Source: Clostridia bacterium (GTDB lineage: Bacteria > Bacillota > Clostridia > Oscillospirales > Acutalibacteraceae). Taken from it: a DNA stretch of 46,016 nt. The stretch is from assembly GCA_017438845.1 (NCBI GenBank), contig JAFRUO010000014.1:1-46016 (forward strand). Reading direction: 5' to 3'. Shown in pieces: positions 23,394 through 31,316 of the stretch. The position numbers were made by a program, and so were the translations under genes. Each line of letters starts with the position of its first letter. The first letter of the stretch is position 1. The notes under the pieces are model-generated. The model was given only the letters and a program-made list of their open reading frames with translations, did no database searches and was not told where the DNA came from.

Positions 23394-24881
23394 ATGAAAT
23401 TTAACTCAAAAAAGCTCTTATGTATAGTGATGTCGCTGGCGCTGTGCCTGCCCTTAATCGGCATGTACGCATACGCCGACGACGGTAAAATAGAATATCA
23501 CGATTCGGGACGACTGTACACAATTAATCGCTTTCCCGAGGATGAAGTCTATTTCCCGAAAAAGGTAATCAGACCGAAGGTGTTCCTTTCGAACAATAAC
23601 GCAGGCTCTTACCATTTTTACGACTATTTAGGCTCTGCCGAAAAGGCGATTTATAACTCTTTGAAAAACACAAAGGCAGGACTTGAGTCGGACACGCAGG
23701 GCCTTGTCAAGGTCAAGTTCAACAGCTCGAGGAATCTGCCGTCGGCAAGCTCCGCAGAGCTTGAAAACAAAATCGTTTACTGCGTTGTTGCGGCAATTTC
23801 CGCACTGCTTGACGACTATCCCGAATATTTCTGGATTTTTAATTTCGGCTTTAACTACGGAAGCTCAGTCAGCGAATCCACCTACTACCTTTCCGAACTT
23901 ACCGTATATCTCGCCCTCAACGAGGCGGCTTACCCGAACTGGAACACGGTTAACACGTATTATCAAAATCTTTTAAACAGTGTTGCCTCCTTTGAGGTTC
24001 ACGGCAATTCAAGATATGCGAAGGTAAAGTCGATTCACGACAGTATTGCCGCGCAGGTAACTTATGACCCCGACTACGACAACTCGAAGGCTAACCCGAT
24101 AGCTCATGAGCCTACGGGGGTTTTCACCGAGCCATACTATGCGGTTTGCGAGGGTTATGCGGAGGCGTGCAAGCTTCTCTGTGACAGGGAGAATATCCCC
24201 TGCATCTGCGTTGTCGGCTGGGGAGCGGGCGGCGCACATAAATGGAATTATGTTCAGATGGAGGACGGAAAGTGGTACGGGCTTGACATTACCTGGGACG
24301 ACCAGGACGACCATCTTATGTATGACTATTTCCTTGTAGGCAAAAACTCGAAAAACGGTTTCTTCGGCGGCACGGACAGCTTCGGCACGGATCACATTCC
24401 CACGGGCGCCCTTTACAACATCGACTTTTCTCTTACCTATCCGGAGATCAGCACACTTTCATACACCGCGGGTCTTTTAAACGATCACTCGACCGCAACG
24501 TTTTCAACCCCCAAGGGAATGATGTATATCCCGAAAAACACGGTTCTCAGCGAGGAGTTTTTGGCAACCTCTCTCAACAGCGAACACACTCCCGACGACC
24601 ATACGGTAAGTGTTTCGGGCGTTACGACGGGCGCTGAGGTAAGCGTTATGAATGTAGCCTCCGATCCAAGAAGCTACAAGGTCGTGAGGTGGGGCGATGT
24701 TGATAAAAGCAACAGCGTTGACTTTACGGACTTTACACTCGTTACCTCTGCGGCTCAGCTTAAAAGCAATCCGGACGACGAATGCTCGTTTGCGGCGGGC
24801 GACCTTAACGAGGATGGTGTAATCGACGGCTTTGACGCAATTTACCTTGAGCTTTATTTAGCCGATGAGGTACAAAAATAA
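23394..24881 (+). CDS. Secreted transglutaminase-like protein with dockerin
   Basis: 495 residues. A signal peptide (cleavage near YAYA-DD) is followed by a transglutaminase-like cysteine protease fold. The triad is visible: Cys252 in YAVCEGYA, His282 in GAHKWNYV and Asp298 in GLDITWDD. The last ~65 residues form a dockerin-type pair: GDVDKSNSVDFTDF and GDLNEDGVIDGFD. Transglutaminase-like domains in bacteria are often peptidases or amidases, so this may crop or crosslink peptides while bound to a cohesin scaffold or the wall. RBS GGCGGAGG precedes ATG. Monocistronic, with promoter 23333 and terminator 24896. Substrate unknown. Confidence 0.85.
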   Translation: MKFNSKKLLCIVMSLALCLPLIGMYAYADDGKIEYHDSGRLYTINRFPEDEVYFPKKVIRPKVFLSNNNAGSYHFYDYLGSAEKAIYNSLKNTKAGLESDTQGLVKVKFNSSRNLPSASSAELENKIVYCVVAAISALLDDYPEYFWIFNFGFNYGSSVSESTYYLSELTVYLALNEAAYPNWNTVNTYYQNLLNSVASFEVHGNSRYAKVKSIHDSIAAQVTYDPDYDNSKANPIAHEPTGVFTEPYYAVCEGYAEACKLLCDRENIPCICVVGWGAGGAHKWNYVQMEDGKWYGLDITWDDQDDHLMYDYFLVGKNSKNGFFGGTDSFGTDHIPTGALYNIDFSLTYPEISTLSYTAGLLNDHSTATFSTPKGMMYIPKNTVLSEEFLATSLNSEHTPDDHTVSVSGVTTGAEVSVMNVASDPRSYKVVRWGDVDKSNSVDFTDFTLVTSAAQLKSNPDDECSFAAGDLNEDGVIDGFDAIYLELYLADEVQK

Positions 24882-24895
24882 GCAACATTATAACG

Positions 24896-24930
24896 GGAGC
24901 AGACGACCTCGGTTGTCTGCTCCTTCTTTG
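24896..24930 (+). terminator. Rho-independent terminator
   Basis: GGAGCAGAC (24896-24904) pairs perfectly with GTCTGCTCC (24915-24923), followed by TTCTTTG. Confidence 0.85.
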
Positions 24931-25012
24931 TCGATATGTTTTACTTGTTATTTTATCGTGTTTATGTTAAAATATATTATCTATGAAATAATGCTTTTTC
25001 GGAGGGACGGAT

Positions 25013-25978
25013 ATGTCAGACGAAACAGTACGCACAAATAAGGAACGCACAAAAAGCAAAGGCAAAAGAAACAAAAAGAAACGCGCTCACCGTTGGGCTT
25101 TTCCCATCGGGCTGATGCTCAGTGTGTTTGCGGTGATAGGACTTGTCACGGTCGTTATCGCAGGCATTAACGGCGTAAGGTACGCCGTAACCAAGGTTAA
25201 GAATATTGACGAATACACAAAGATGCTTATCCCGGTCGTTATGAACGACCCCGATATGTTCGACGATATTTCGCAGGCGGATATGAACCAACTGTTGGAC
25301 ATTTCAATATGGTCGATTCTTAAAAGCGACCTGTCGCCCGACACCTACGAGTATTCAAACGGAAATATGATAATTCCCGAGCAGGACGTTGCCGACGAGT
25401 ATACAAAGCTTTTCGGCTCGGAAAGGGCGCCCGTTCATTCAACTGTCACGGGCTACGGCTACGACTTTGAGTACAATGCCGCGGAAAAGCAGTACACAAT
25501 ACCGCTTACGGGAATTGAGCCGACCTATACGCCGAAAATTGTCGACGTTGAAAAGAAGAGCAACACGATAGTTCTCACTGTTGCTTACCTGGCAAGCGAC
25601 GGCTGGGCGCAGGCGAGCGACGGCAGCATGGTCGCACCCGAGCCCGACAAATATGTAAAGGTTACGCTTCGTGAAAAGGACTCTCAGCACTATATCAGCG
25701 CAATGCAGATGACCTCGACACCCGAAACCGCCGTAACGCAAATCGGCGAGGAGGTAATCACCGAGGAGCCGCAGACCGCGCTGGCGGACAATTTCACGCA
25801 GGAGCAGACGAGCGCAGAGGAAGCCTCACAGGAGGCTTCGGAGCCGGAGTCCGGCTCGGCTGAAGGTGAAAGCGAAGCAACAACAAAAAAAGAGGCTGAG
25901 GGTGAATCGGCTACAGCCTCGCAAAACGAAAGTACAACTCAGGGCAGTACCGAAAGCAGTACGGCAATTGCAGACTAA
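25013..25978 (+). CDS. Single-pass membrane protein, unknown function
   Basis: 321 residues. A strongly basic cytoplasmic start (residues 1-28, rich in Lys/Arg) is followed by one membrane helix (about 30-55) and an extracellular domain to about residue 235. The last ~80 residues are a disordered tail rich in Ser, Thr, Glu and Ala. The central domain (RYAVTKVKNIDEYTKMLIPV onwards) has no motif I recognise. RBS CGGAGGG is upstream. The stop is 10 bases before rpe, so the two are probably co-transcribed, although no functional link is obvious. Confidence 0.75.
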   Translation: MSDETVRTNKERTKSKGKRNKKKRAHRWAFPIGLMLSVFAVIGLVTVVIAGINGVRYAVTKVKNIDEYTKMLIPVVMNDPDMFDDISQADMNQLLDISIWSILKSDLSPDTYEYSNGNMIIPEQDVADEYTKLFGSERAPVHSTVTGYGYDFEYNAAEKQYTIPLTGIEPTYTPKIVDVEKKSNTIVLTVAYLASDGWAQASDGSMVAPEPDKYVKVTLREKDSQHYISAMQMTSTPETAVTQIGEEVITEEPQTALADNFTQEQTSAEEASQEASEPESGSAEGESEATTKKEAEGESATASQNESTTQGSTESSTAIAD

Positions 25979-25988
25979 AGGAGATAAA

Positions 25989-26633
25989 ATGGTTAAAATT
26001 TCGCCTTCAATCCTATCAAGCGACTACGGCAAGCTTGCGCTTGAGCTTAAAAGAATGCAGGACTGCGGAGCAGATATGCTTCACATTGACGTTATGGACG
26101 GACATTTTGTCCCGAACTTAACTCTCGGCGCGCCGATAGTAAAATGTATCAGAAAAGCCAGTTCTCTTCCGTTTGACGTGCATCTTATGATAAGCGACCC
26201 GTACAGATATATTCCCGACTTTGCGTCGGCAGGCGCAGATATTATAACCTTCCATTATGAGTCCGACAGCGATGTTGACGCAACGGTTGATTTGATTCAT
26301 TCCCTCGGGAAAAAGGCGGGTCTTGCTGTCAAGCCGAAAACCGACATAAGCGTAGTTTACCCGTACCTTGACAGGCTCGACATGGTGCTTGTAATGACGG
26401 TTGAACCGGGCTTCGGCGGTCAGTCCTTTATGCAGGACATGATGCCGAAGGTTGCCGACATCAGGCAAAGAAAGCCCGAAATTGACATTCAGGTTGACGG
26501 CGGAATAAACGCAGATACGATTTCCGTTGCCGCCCAAGCGGGCGCAAACGTCTTTGTTTCGGGGAACGCAATTTTCTCATCGCCCGATGCCGAAGCTACC
26601 ATAAGGGATTTCAAAGCTAAGGCTGAAGGCTGA
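25989..26633 (+). CDS. rpe: Ribulose-phosphate 3-epimerase
   Basis: 214 residues from the ATG at 25989, set by AAGGAGAT just upstream and by family alignment (MVKISPSILSSDYGKL). Motifs of the TIM barrel: HIDVMDGHFVPNLT (metal and catalytic Asp), FDVHLMI, MTVEPGFGGQSFM and DGGIN. The enzyme interconverts ribulose 5-phosphate and xylulose 5-phosphate in the pentose-phosphate pathway. Its 3' end overlaps the convergent MecA-like gene by 17 bases, with no terminator between them. Confidence 0.95.
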   Translation: MVKISPSILSSDYGKLALELKRMQDCGADMLHIDVMDGHFVPNLTLGAPIVKCIRKASSLPFDVHLMISDPYRYIPDFASAGADIITFHYESDSDVDATVDLIHSLGKKAGLAVKPKTDISVVYPYLDRLDMVLVMTVEPGFGGQSFMQDMMPKVADIRQRKPEIDIQVDGGINADTISVAAQAGANVFVSGNAIFSSPDAEATIRDFKAKAEG

Positions 26634-27132
26634 CATCAGAGAAAACACATTTTGCGTGCTCCTTAAACGCGAGCGTGCTTTCCTCGTCGGGGAAAACGGT
26701 AATTTTACCGAATTCGGACACAGTGGGAAAAAGCGACGCCTTTGTCTTTGAAATGTTTAACAGGGCGTACAGCGCGCCGTCAAGACTGTAAAGCGAAGCA
26801 GAGCCGTCGGCGTCACTGGCGCTTAACGCTTTTTTTAGAGAAAAGAAGTCGTCCGTTTTGTTTATTCTTACGCATATCGGGCCTTCCCTTTCGGACTGGT
26901 CTGCAGTGATGAAAACGAGAAGCTTTCCCTCTGACGGCTTTAGCACGTCGATATGTAAGGGTGTTTCTCCGAGGCTTTCGCTAAGCTCGGAGCCGAGCGT
27001 CAGTGCGCTGAAAAAGCGTCTTACTTCGTGGCTTTCCCACGAAAGGCTGTCGAAGTCTATACCGTATTTCTTCAGCTCGGCTTCACTGATTTCGGCTACA
27101 AGGCTCCGACGGTTGTCGGTTAAAATAAGCAT
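26617..27132 (-). CDS. MecA-like adaptor protein (probable)
   Basis: 171 residues. The N-terminal part (VAEISEAELKKYGIDFDSLS) and a C-terminal alpha/beta half (SLYSLDGALYALLNISK, VSEFGKITVF) resemble MecA-type adaptors of Firmicutes. Those adaptors hand substrate proteins to the ClpC unfoldase. A low-complexity middle (about 85-110) is usual for the family. RBS AAGGGAG precedes ATG. Overlaps the end of rpe on the opposite strand. The match is by overall pattern, so the call is moderate. Confidence 0.6.
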   Translation of the reverse strand: MLILTDNRRSLVAEISEAELKKYGIDFDSLSWESHEVRRFFSALTLGSELSESLGETPLHIDVLKPSEGKLLVFITADQSEREGPICVRINKTDDFFSLKKALSASDADGSASLYSLDGALYALLNISKTKASLFPTVSEFGKITVFPDEESTLAFKEHAKCVFSDVSLQP

Positions 27133-27218
27133 TAAATTACTCCCTTGGTTTATAGATATATCTTATTGCAGAAATCGTTTTTCGGCAATGAACAAATATT
27201 GGAAAAAGAGGTGATATT

Positions 27219-28247
27219 TTGAGCAAAGCTAAACAGGGCGGTCAGTCGGTCGTCACGCTTACAAAGGAAGAAAAGCAGACGCTTGACTTTACACGCAAAT
27301 ATATGCTCGATATGCTCTTTATATCAATCGCTCCTATAATCATGGCGGTTTACTATTATGGCTTGAGGGTGCTTATGCTGGTCGGCGTTTCGGTGCTTAC
27401 GGCAGTGCTCAGCGAGCTTTTTGCGGCAAGGGTTTTTTCGTGCAGAAGCTCGGTTTCCGACTTAAGCTCCGTTGTAATCGGAGTGCTGTCTGCGCTGTGC
27501 CTTTCGGCTTCGGCTCAATGGTACGTTGCGGTGCTTGTAAGCAGCTTTGCGGTGCTGGCGGTTAAAATGCCCTTCGGCAGTGCGCTCGGTCACCTGTTTT
27601 CGCCTACCTGTGCAGGTCTGGCATTTGTGTCGATTTGCCTTAAGGACAAAATGTTCAATTACCCCAATATCGTTTCCGCCGCAGACCGTGCGGTCTATTA
27701 CGGCAGTGAGACTTTTTCCTCGGGTGAGTCAATCGCACAGATGCTTTCAAAGGGCAACTCAATAGGCAGAAACGTTATTAATTACATAGATATTTTTGTC
27801 GGCAACGTGCCGGGCGCAATGGGAGTTACCTGCGTGCTGGCGCTGATAGGCGGACTTGTTTATATCACAATCAGACGTCCGAAGGCGGCGGTTATCACCT
27901 ACTGTTACCTGCTGACCTGCGGCGTAATAGCCTATCTTTTCCCGAGGGTTACCACGGGAAGGTGGATTTCCGTGTTTATGGAGCTTACGGCAGGGCTTCT
28001 GCTGTTTGCGGGCATAACCTTTTTAACCAACGAAAGCATAGCGCCCTCAAGAATACTGCCGAGGATTCTTTACGGTATCACGGCAGGCGTGCTCGTTATG
28101 CTTTTAAGGCATGTCGGCAGCTTTGAGGACAGTACTGTTTTTGCAATTCTTCTTTTAAACAGCTTTGCTCCCGTGTTTGACAGGCTTCCGACGTTCGCCG
28201 CCCTGAAGGAAAAAGCTTTAAAGGACGGAGGTGCGGAGAATGGCTGA
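27219..28247 (+). CDS. RnfD-like membrane protein lacking the FMN-attachment Thr
   Basis: 342 residues. The start is TTG at 27219, supported by GAGGTGAT 5-6 bases upstream. About nine to ten hydrophobic helices and conserved RnfD segments are seen: LFISIAPIIMAVYYYG, LGHLFSPTCAGLAFV, a C-terminal FLTNESIAPS (cf. TDPVTAS) and FAILLLNSFAPVFDRL. In RnfD, FMN is attached to the Thr of an S-x-A-T motif; here that site reads SSGE (residues 167-170). So the family is clear but the flavin site is lost. First gene of a four-gene operon with RnfE-like, RnfA-like and glycosidase-like genes; 8-base overlap with the next. Probably not redox-active; function unknown. Confidence 0.82.
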   Translation: MSKAKQGGQSVVTLTKEEKQTLDFTRKYMLDMLFISIAPIIMAVYYYGLRVLMLVGVSVLTAVLSELFAARVFSCRSSVSDLSSVVIGVLSALCLSASAQWYVAVLVSSFAVLAVKMPFGSALGHLFSPTCAGLAFVSICLKDKMFNYPNIVSAADRAVYYGSETFSSGESIAQMLSKGNSIGRNVINYIDIFVGNVPGAMGVTCVLALIGGLVYITIRRPKAAVITYCYLLTCGVIAYLFPRVTTGRWISVFMELTAGLLLFAGITFLTNESIAPSRILPRILYGITAGVLVMLLRHVGSFEDSTVFAILLLNSFAPVFDRLPTFAALKEKALKDGGAENG

Positions 28248-29355
28248 AAAATCACTTTCAATCAGAGAGGGCGTAAGAAACAGCGCCCTGATTAAAAACC
28301 CGGTTCTTTTTGAAGCAATCGGAATAGCTCCCGTTGTTGCTATGGCGGTCAGTGTCAAAACTGCGATTATGCTTTCGGTTATTTCGACAATCGAGTTCGT
28401 ACTTATTGAAAGCTTTACCTGCTTTTTCTTAAAGCAGCTCAAGCGTTGGTTCAGAGTTCTGGTATACGCCGTGCTCGGCGTGCTTATCAATATTCCTCTG
28501 TTTTTGTTCTTTAACAAATTTGCGCCCAACGAAACCGCAAATGTCAGTATTTTCCTTCCGCTGATTGCGGTCAATTCAATGATAGCCCTGCACTGTGAGA
28601 GGATTGCAGTCAAAAACGATTACCGCCACACGCTTGTCGATGCGGTTTCCGCAAGCGTAGGCTATGTGTTCATTATATTCATAGTCGGAACAGTCCGTGA
28701 GGTGCTCGGCTCGGGAACCTTCTACGGTAACAGTCTTAACCTGCCCGTACAGCTTTCCGGAATGGTGCTACCGTTCGGCGGCTTTCTGCTTCTCGGCTTT
28801 ATTGCCGCGTTTGCAAAGAAAATAATAAAGAAAAAATATCCCGAGGAAAACCCCGAGCTCGCCTTCAACCTTTCGGAAATTGCGGACAAGGGTATTGAAA
28901 ATATCGCTTCCTTTGTACTTGACGAGCACAACCCGTTTGAGGATATGTTCTCCTCGGGAGAGCTCGAAAACAACGGCAACGAGCCCTTCGTTCAGCCAGA
29001 GGAAGCGCCCGAGGAATACAGAAGGGCGAAGAAGGACAAAAAAGAAAAAGTAAAGAAGGAAAAGTCACCGCGTATCCGAAAACAGAGAATGTCCAAAGAG
29101 GAAGAGCCCTTACGGGAGCAAGCCGAAATTTCCGCCGAAAAGGAGGAAAAGAGGGCGCCTGCAAGGGAAAGCTATGTTTCGGAATTTGACGATATACTTA
29201 CCGAGCTTGAAAATGTAAAAAAGGAAACGAAGGAAACGTCTGACGGGGCAGAAGTGATTGACGAAATTGACGCTCTTTCGGAAAAGTATTCCATCGGGGA
29301 CTCTGAGCCCGAAGCCGATTTCGATCAAAGCGGAGAGGACGGTGAGGAGAAATGA
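28240..29355 (+). CDS. RnfE-like membrane protein without cluster cysteines, long charged tail
   Basis: 371 residues from the ATG at 28240 (GGAGG upstream). Residues 1-200 align with RnfE: NPVLFEAIGIAPVVAMAVSV, SIFLPLIAVNSMIA and REVLGSGTFYG. In Rnf proteins the positions of Ala30 and Ser113 are cysteines (LGLCP and TNC motifs) that help bind the intramembrane [2Fe-2S] cluster; both are replaced here. Residues 200-371 are an extra cytoplasmic-type tail: a short helix region, a Lys-rich basic block (about 262-290) and an acidic end. RnfE normally stops near residue 200-230. The tail suggests a new protein partner. The stop overlaps the rnfA-like start as ATGA. Confidence 0.85.
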   Translation: MAEKSLSIREGVRNSALIKNPVLFEAIGIAPVVAMAVSVKTAIMLSVISTIEFVLIESFTCFFLKQLKRWFRVLVYAVLGVLINIPLFLFFNKFAPNETANVSIFLPLIAVNSMIALHCERIAVKNDYRHTLVDAVSASVGYVFIIFIVGTVREVLGSGTFYGNSLNLPVQLSGMVLPFGGFLLLGFIAAFAKKIIKKKYPEENPELAFNLSEIADKGIENIASFVLDEHNPFEDMFSSGELENNGNEPFVQPEEAPEEYRRAKKDKKEKVKKEKSPRIRKQRMSKEEEPLREQAEISAEKEEKRAPARESYVSEFDDILTELENVKKETKETSDGAEVIDEIDALSEKYSIGDSEPEADFDQSGEDGEEK

Positions 29356-29930
29356 GCGTTTTAGCCGAAATGCTTTTAGCGGCGGTTTATGCGATGCTGC
29401 TGCAGAACCTTATTTTTACGGGCGGATACGGCACCTCGGAGGCAATCAGGATGTCGGCAAAGCCCAAGCAGCTTTATGCCATGAGCTTCTTTATAATGCT
29501 CTTTTCAACCTCTGCTTCCGTAATCTGCGTGCTGTTTGAGCAGATAGGCGCAGTCAGAAAAATGGGCATTATCGGTCATGCGGTGCTGTTTATTACGGTG
29601 CTTTCGGCGGTGTATCTTATTACGCTGACAGTGCTCGTTTACAGCCTCAAGGCAAAGAAAAGAACTATCAGAAGGCTCGGTATTGCCGCCTTCAACACGC
29701 TTGTACTTGCCGTGCCGTTTATTAACTACCGCGCAGGCTTTTCAATTCCCGAAGCGGTCGGCTCGGGAATAGGCGCAGGTCTTGCGTTTGCGCTTGCGAC
29801 CTTCCTTATTAACCTCGGGCTTCAGCGGCTTCAGAAAAGCGACCTGCCCGAAATGTTCAAGGGCACGCCCGCAATTTTTATTTACGTCGCAATTCTATCC
29901 CTCGGCTTTGCAGGCATTATGGGAAAATAA
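29352..29930 (+). CDS. RnfA-like membrane protein without cluster cysteines
   Basis: 192 residues, six helices, full RnfA length. It aligns without gaps to RnfA around the first helix: NLIFTGGYGTSEAIRMSAK against the family pattern with LGLCP, so Ser29 replaces the cluster Cys. The second family Cys (in TTNC) corresponds to Ala120 in LGIAAFNTLVLAV. The C-terminal DLPEMFKGTPAIFI and SLGFAGIMGK are typical RnfA. With RnfE it would form the usual pseudo-symmetric core, but with no [2Fe-2S] ligand left. Translationally coupled to the RnfE-like gene. Function unknown. Confidence 0.87.
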   Translation: MSVLAEMLLAAVYAMLLQNLIFTGGYGTSEAIRMSAKPKQLYAMSFFIMLFSTSASVICVLFEQIGAVRKMGIIGHAVLFITVLSAVYLITLTVLVYSLKAKKRTIRRLGIAAFNTLVLAVPFINYRAGFSIPEAVGSGIGAGLAFALATFLINLGLQRLQKSDLPEMFKGTPAIFIYVAILSLGFAGIMGK

Positions 29931-29948
29931 TTATAAAGGAATCGGAAT

Positions 29949-31142
29949 ATGTTATTTCGCAATAACAATTTAAAGCCGAGAAAGAAAAGCTATTATGTCT
30001 TTTCCAAGGATTATCCGTCCAAGACGGGCAACACCTATGAAATCGGCGAAAGCAGGACAAAAAGGCTCAGGGAAGAGAAAAACAGAAGAATCTTCCTTGC
30101 CTGCCTTGTTCCCGTTTTTGTTATCGCCTTTATTGCAACAAGCGTGGCAATTGCAATTTCAAGGCGGCCGATTGAGGAAAACAACATCGGTCAGGCTGCG
30201 GTTTACGACGGACAGCTCAAGGCCTATTATATGCCCGAAAATGCGCTTGACGGCGGAATAGCCTATACTTTCTTTAAGGACGAGCTTGCAAAATCACGTT
30301 GCAACGCCGTGGTAATTAATTTCAAGACCGCAGACGGCAGGCTTCATTACAATTCGAGGCTTGATATTACAGCCGAAACGGGAGCCGCAGAGTCCGCCTA
30401 TAACAGTGCAAACGAGGTGATTTCCCAACTCAAGGCGGAGGGCTATAAAATTATAGCGAGGGTATACTGCTTTGAGGATACGCTTGCGGCGTCAAAAATG
30501 AAGAACGCCGCCATCACCCTGGAGGATGAAAAAACCGTCTGGCTTGACGCGAGCGCCCAGCGTGACGGCAACCCGTGGCTTAATCCGTATTCCGAAACGG
30601 CACGGGAATATCTTTTCTCTATTCTTTCCGAATGTAAAGATGTCGGTGCGGATATAATAATGCTCTGCTCGGCAAATTTCCCCGACTCCGACCGACTTGA
30701 TTCGGCGGTGTTTATCGGTGAAAAGGATTCGGGCGAAAGCCGCAACGCAGTGCTCCACAGCTTTGTAAGCGAAGCCGCAGAGCGCTTGGGCGACGTGCCG
30801 CTTGCATACTCTCTGACGTGCGAAAACGCCCTTGTCGGTAACGACCGTATGTATGAGGGCTCAATGCTTGACAGCGAGGCTTTGTTTTGTGCGGTTGATT
30901 TCAGAGTTTCAAAAATCGGCGCACAGGTCACGGTAGGCGACCGCAGCTACAAGAAAGATGAAATTAACGAGGGGTTTTATATCGGCAAGGCAGTGCCGAT
31001 ACTTAAAGCAAGACTTGACGACAACTTTTCTACCAAGGCGATGCTTCCGATTATAACTAACCGAGAGTACATTGAAACGCTCGAAAAGCTCGGAATTAAC
31101 AACTACATTTTCATTAATCAGGACGATTTGGCGGAATTTTAG
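29949..31142 (+). CDS. Membrane-anchored glycosidase-like protein (DUF4015 type)
   Basis: 397 residues. A basic cytoplasmic start (about 40 residues), one membrane helix (about 43-66), and an extracellular TIM-barrel-like domain (about 80-397). The domain pattern (KAYYMPENALDGG, NAVVINFKTADGRLHYNS, AEGYKIIARVYCFED, DVGADIIMLCSANFP) fits the putative glycoside hydrolase family DUF4015. Acidic residues at strand ends could be catalytic, but I cannot name them safely. It starts 18 bases after the RnfA-like gene and is the operon's last gene, with the terminator at 31162. Its presence ties the Rnf-like trio to the cell envelope. Confidence 0.75.
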   Translation: MLFRNNNLKPRKKSYYVFSKDYPSKTGNTYEIGESRTKRLREEKNRRIFLACLVPVFVIAFIATSVAIAISRRPIEENNIGQAAVYDGQLKAYYMPENALDGGIAYTFFKDELAKSRCNAVVINFKTADGRLHYNSRLDITAETGAAESAYNSANEVISQLKAEGYKIIARVYCFEDTLAASKMKNAAITLEDEKTVWLDASAQRDGNPWLNPYSETAREYLFSILSECKDVGADIIMLCSANFPDSDRLDSAVFIGEKDSGESRNAVLHSFVSEAAERLGDVPLAYSLTCENALVGNDRMYEGSMLDSEALFCAVDFRVSKIGAQVTVGDRSYKKDEINEGFYIGKAVPILKARLDDNFSTKAMLPIITNREYIETLEKLGINNYIFINQDDLAEF

Positions 31143-31161
31143 ATTTCCGAAGAAATAATAG

Positions 31162-31186
31162 GCACCCGTAAGGGTGCTTTTCTTTA
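31162..31186 (+). terminator. Rho-independent terminator
   Basis: GCACCC (31162-31167) pairs with GGGTGC (31172-31177) around GTAA and runs into TTTTCTTT. It ends the Rnf-like operon. Confidence 0.88.
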
Positions 31187-31257
31187 TACCGCTTTGCGCC
31201 ATAGTGTCCATTATCGGGGCTTTATGTGAAAATATTCCCGAAAGCAGGCGGTTTTAC

Positions 31258-31287
31258 TTGAAATAGAGGCGTGTTGTGATATATAAT
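31258..31287 (+). promoter_or_regulatory. Promoter of the lar operon
   Basis: TTGAAA (31258-31263), an 18-bp spacer and TATAAT (31282-31287), 30 bases before the larE start. Confidence 0.75.
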
Positions 31288-31316
31288 AAAGCTATTAAAA
31301 CGGAGTGAAAAAAGAA

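Noticed and set aside
23394..24881. Eukaryote-like transglutaminase crosslinking as the specific function
   Set aside because: Only the catalytic fold is evident; bacterial members are often peptidases, so crosslinking cannot be claimed.
31141..31316. Possible riboswitch upstream of larE
   Set aside because: Apart from the terminator hairpin of the previous operon and a normal promoter there is no room for or sign of an aptamer.
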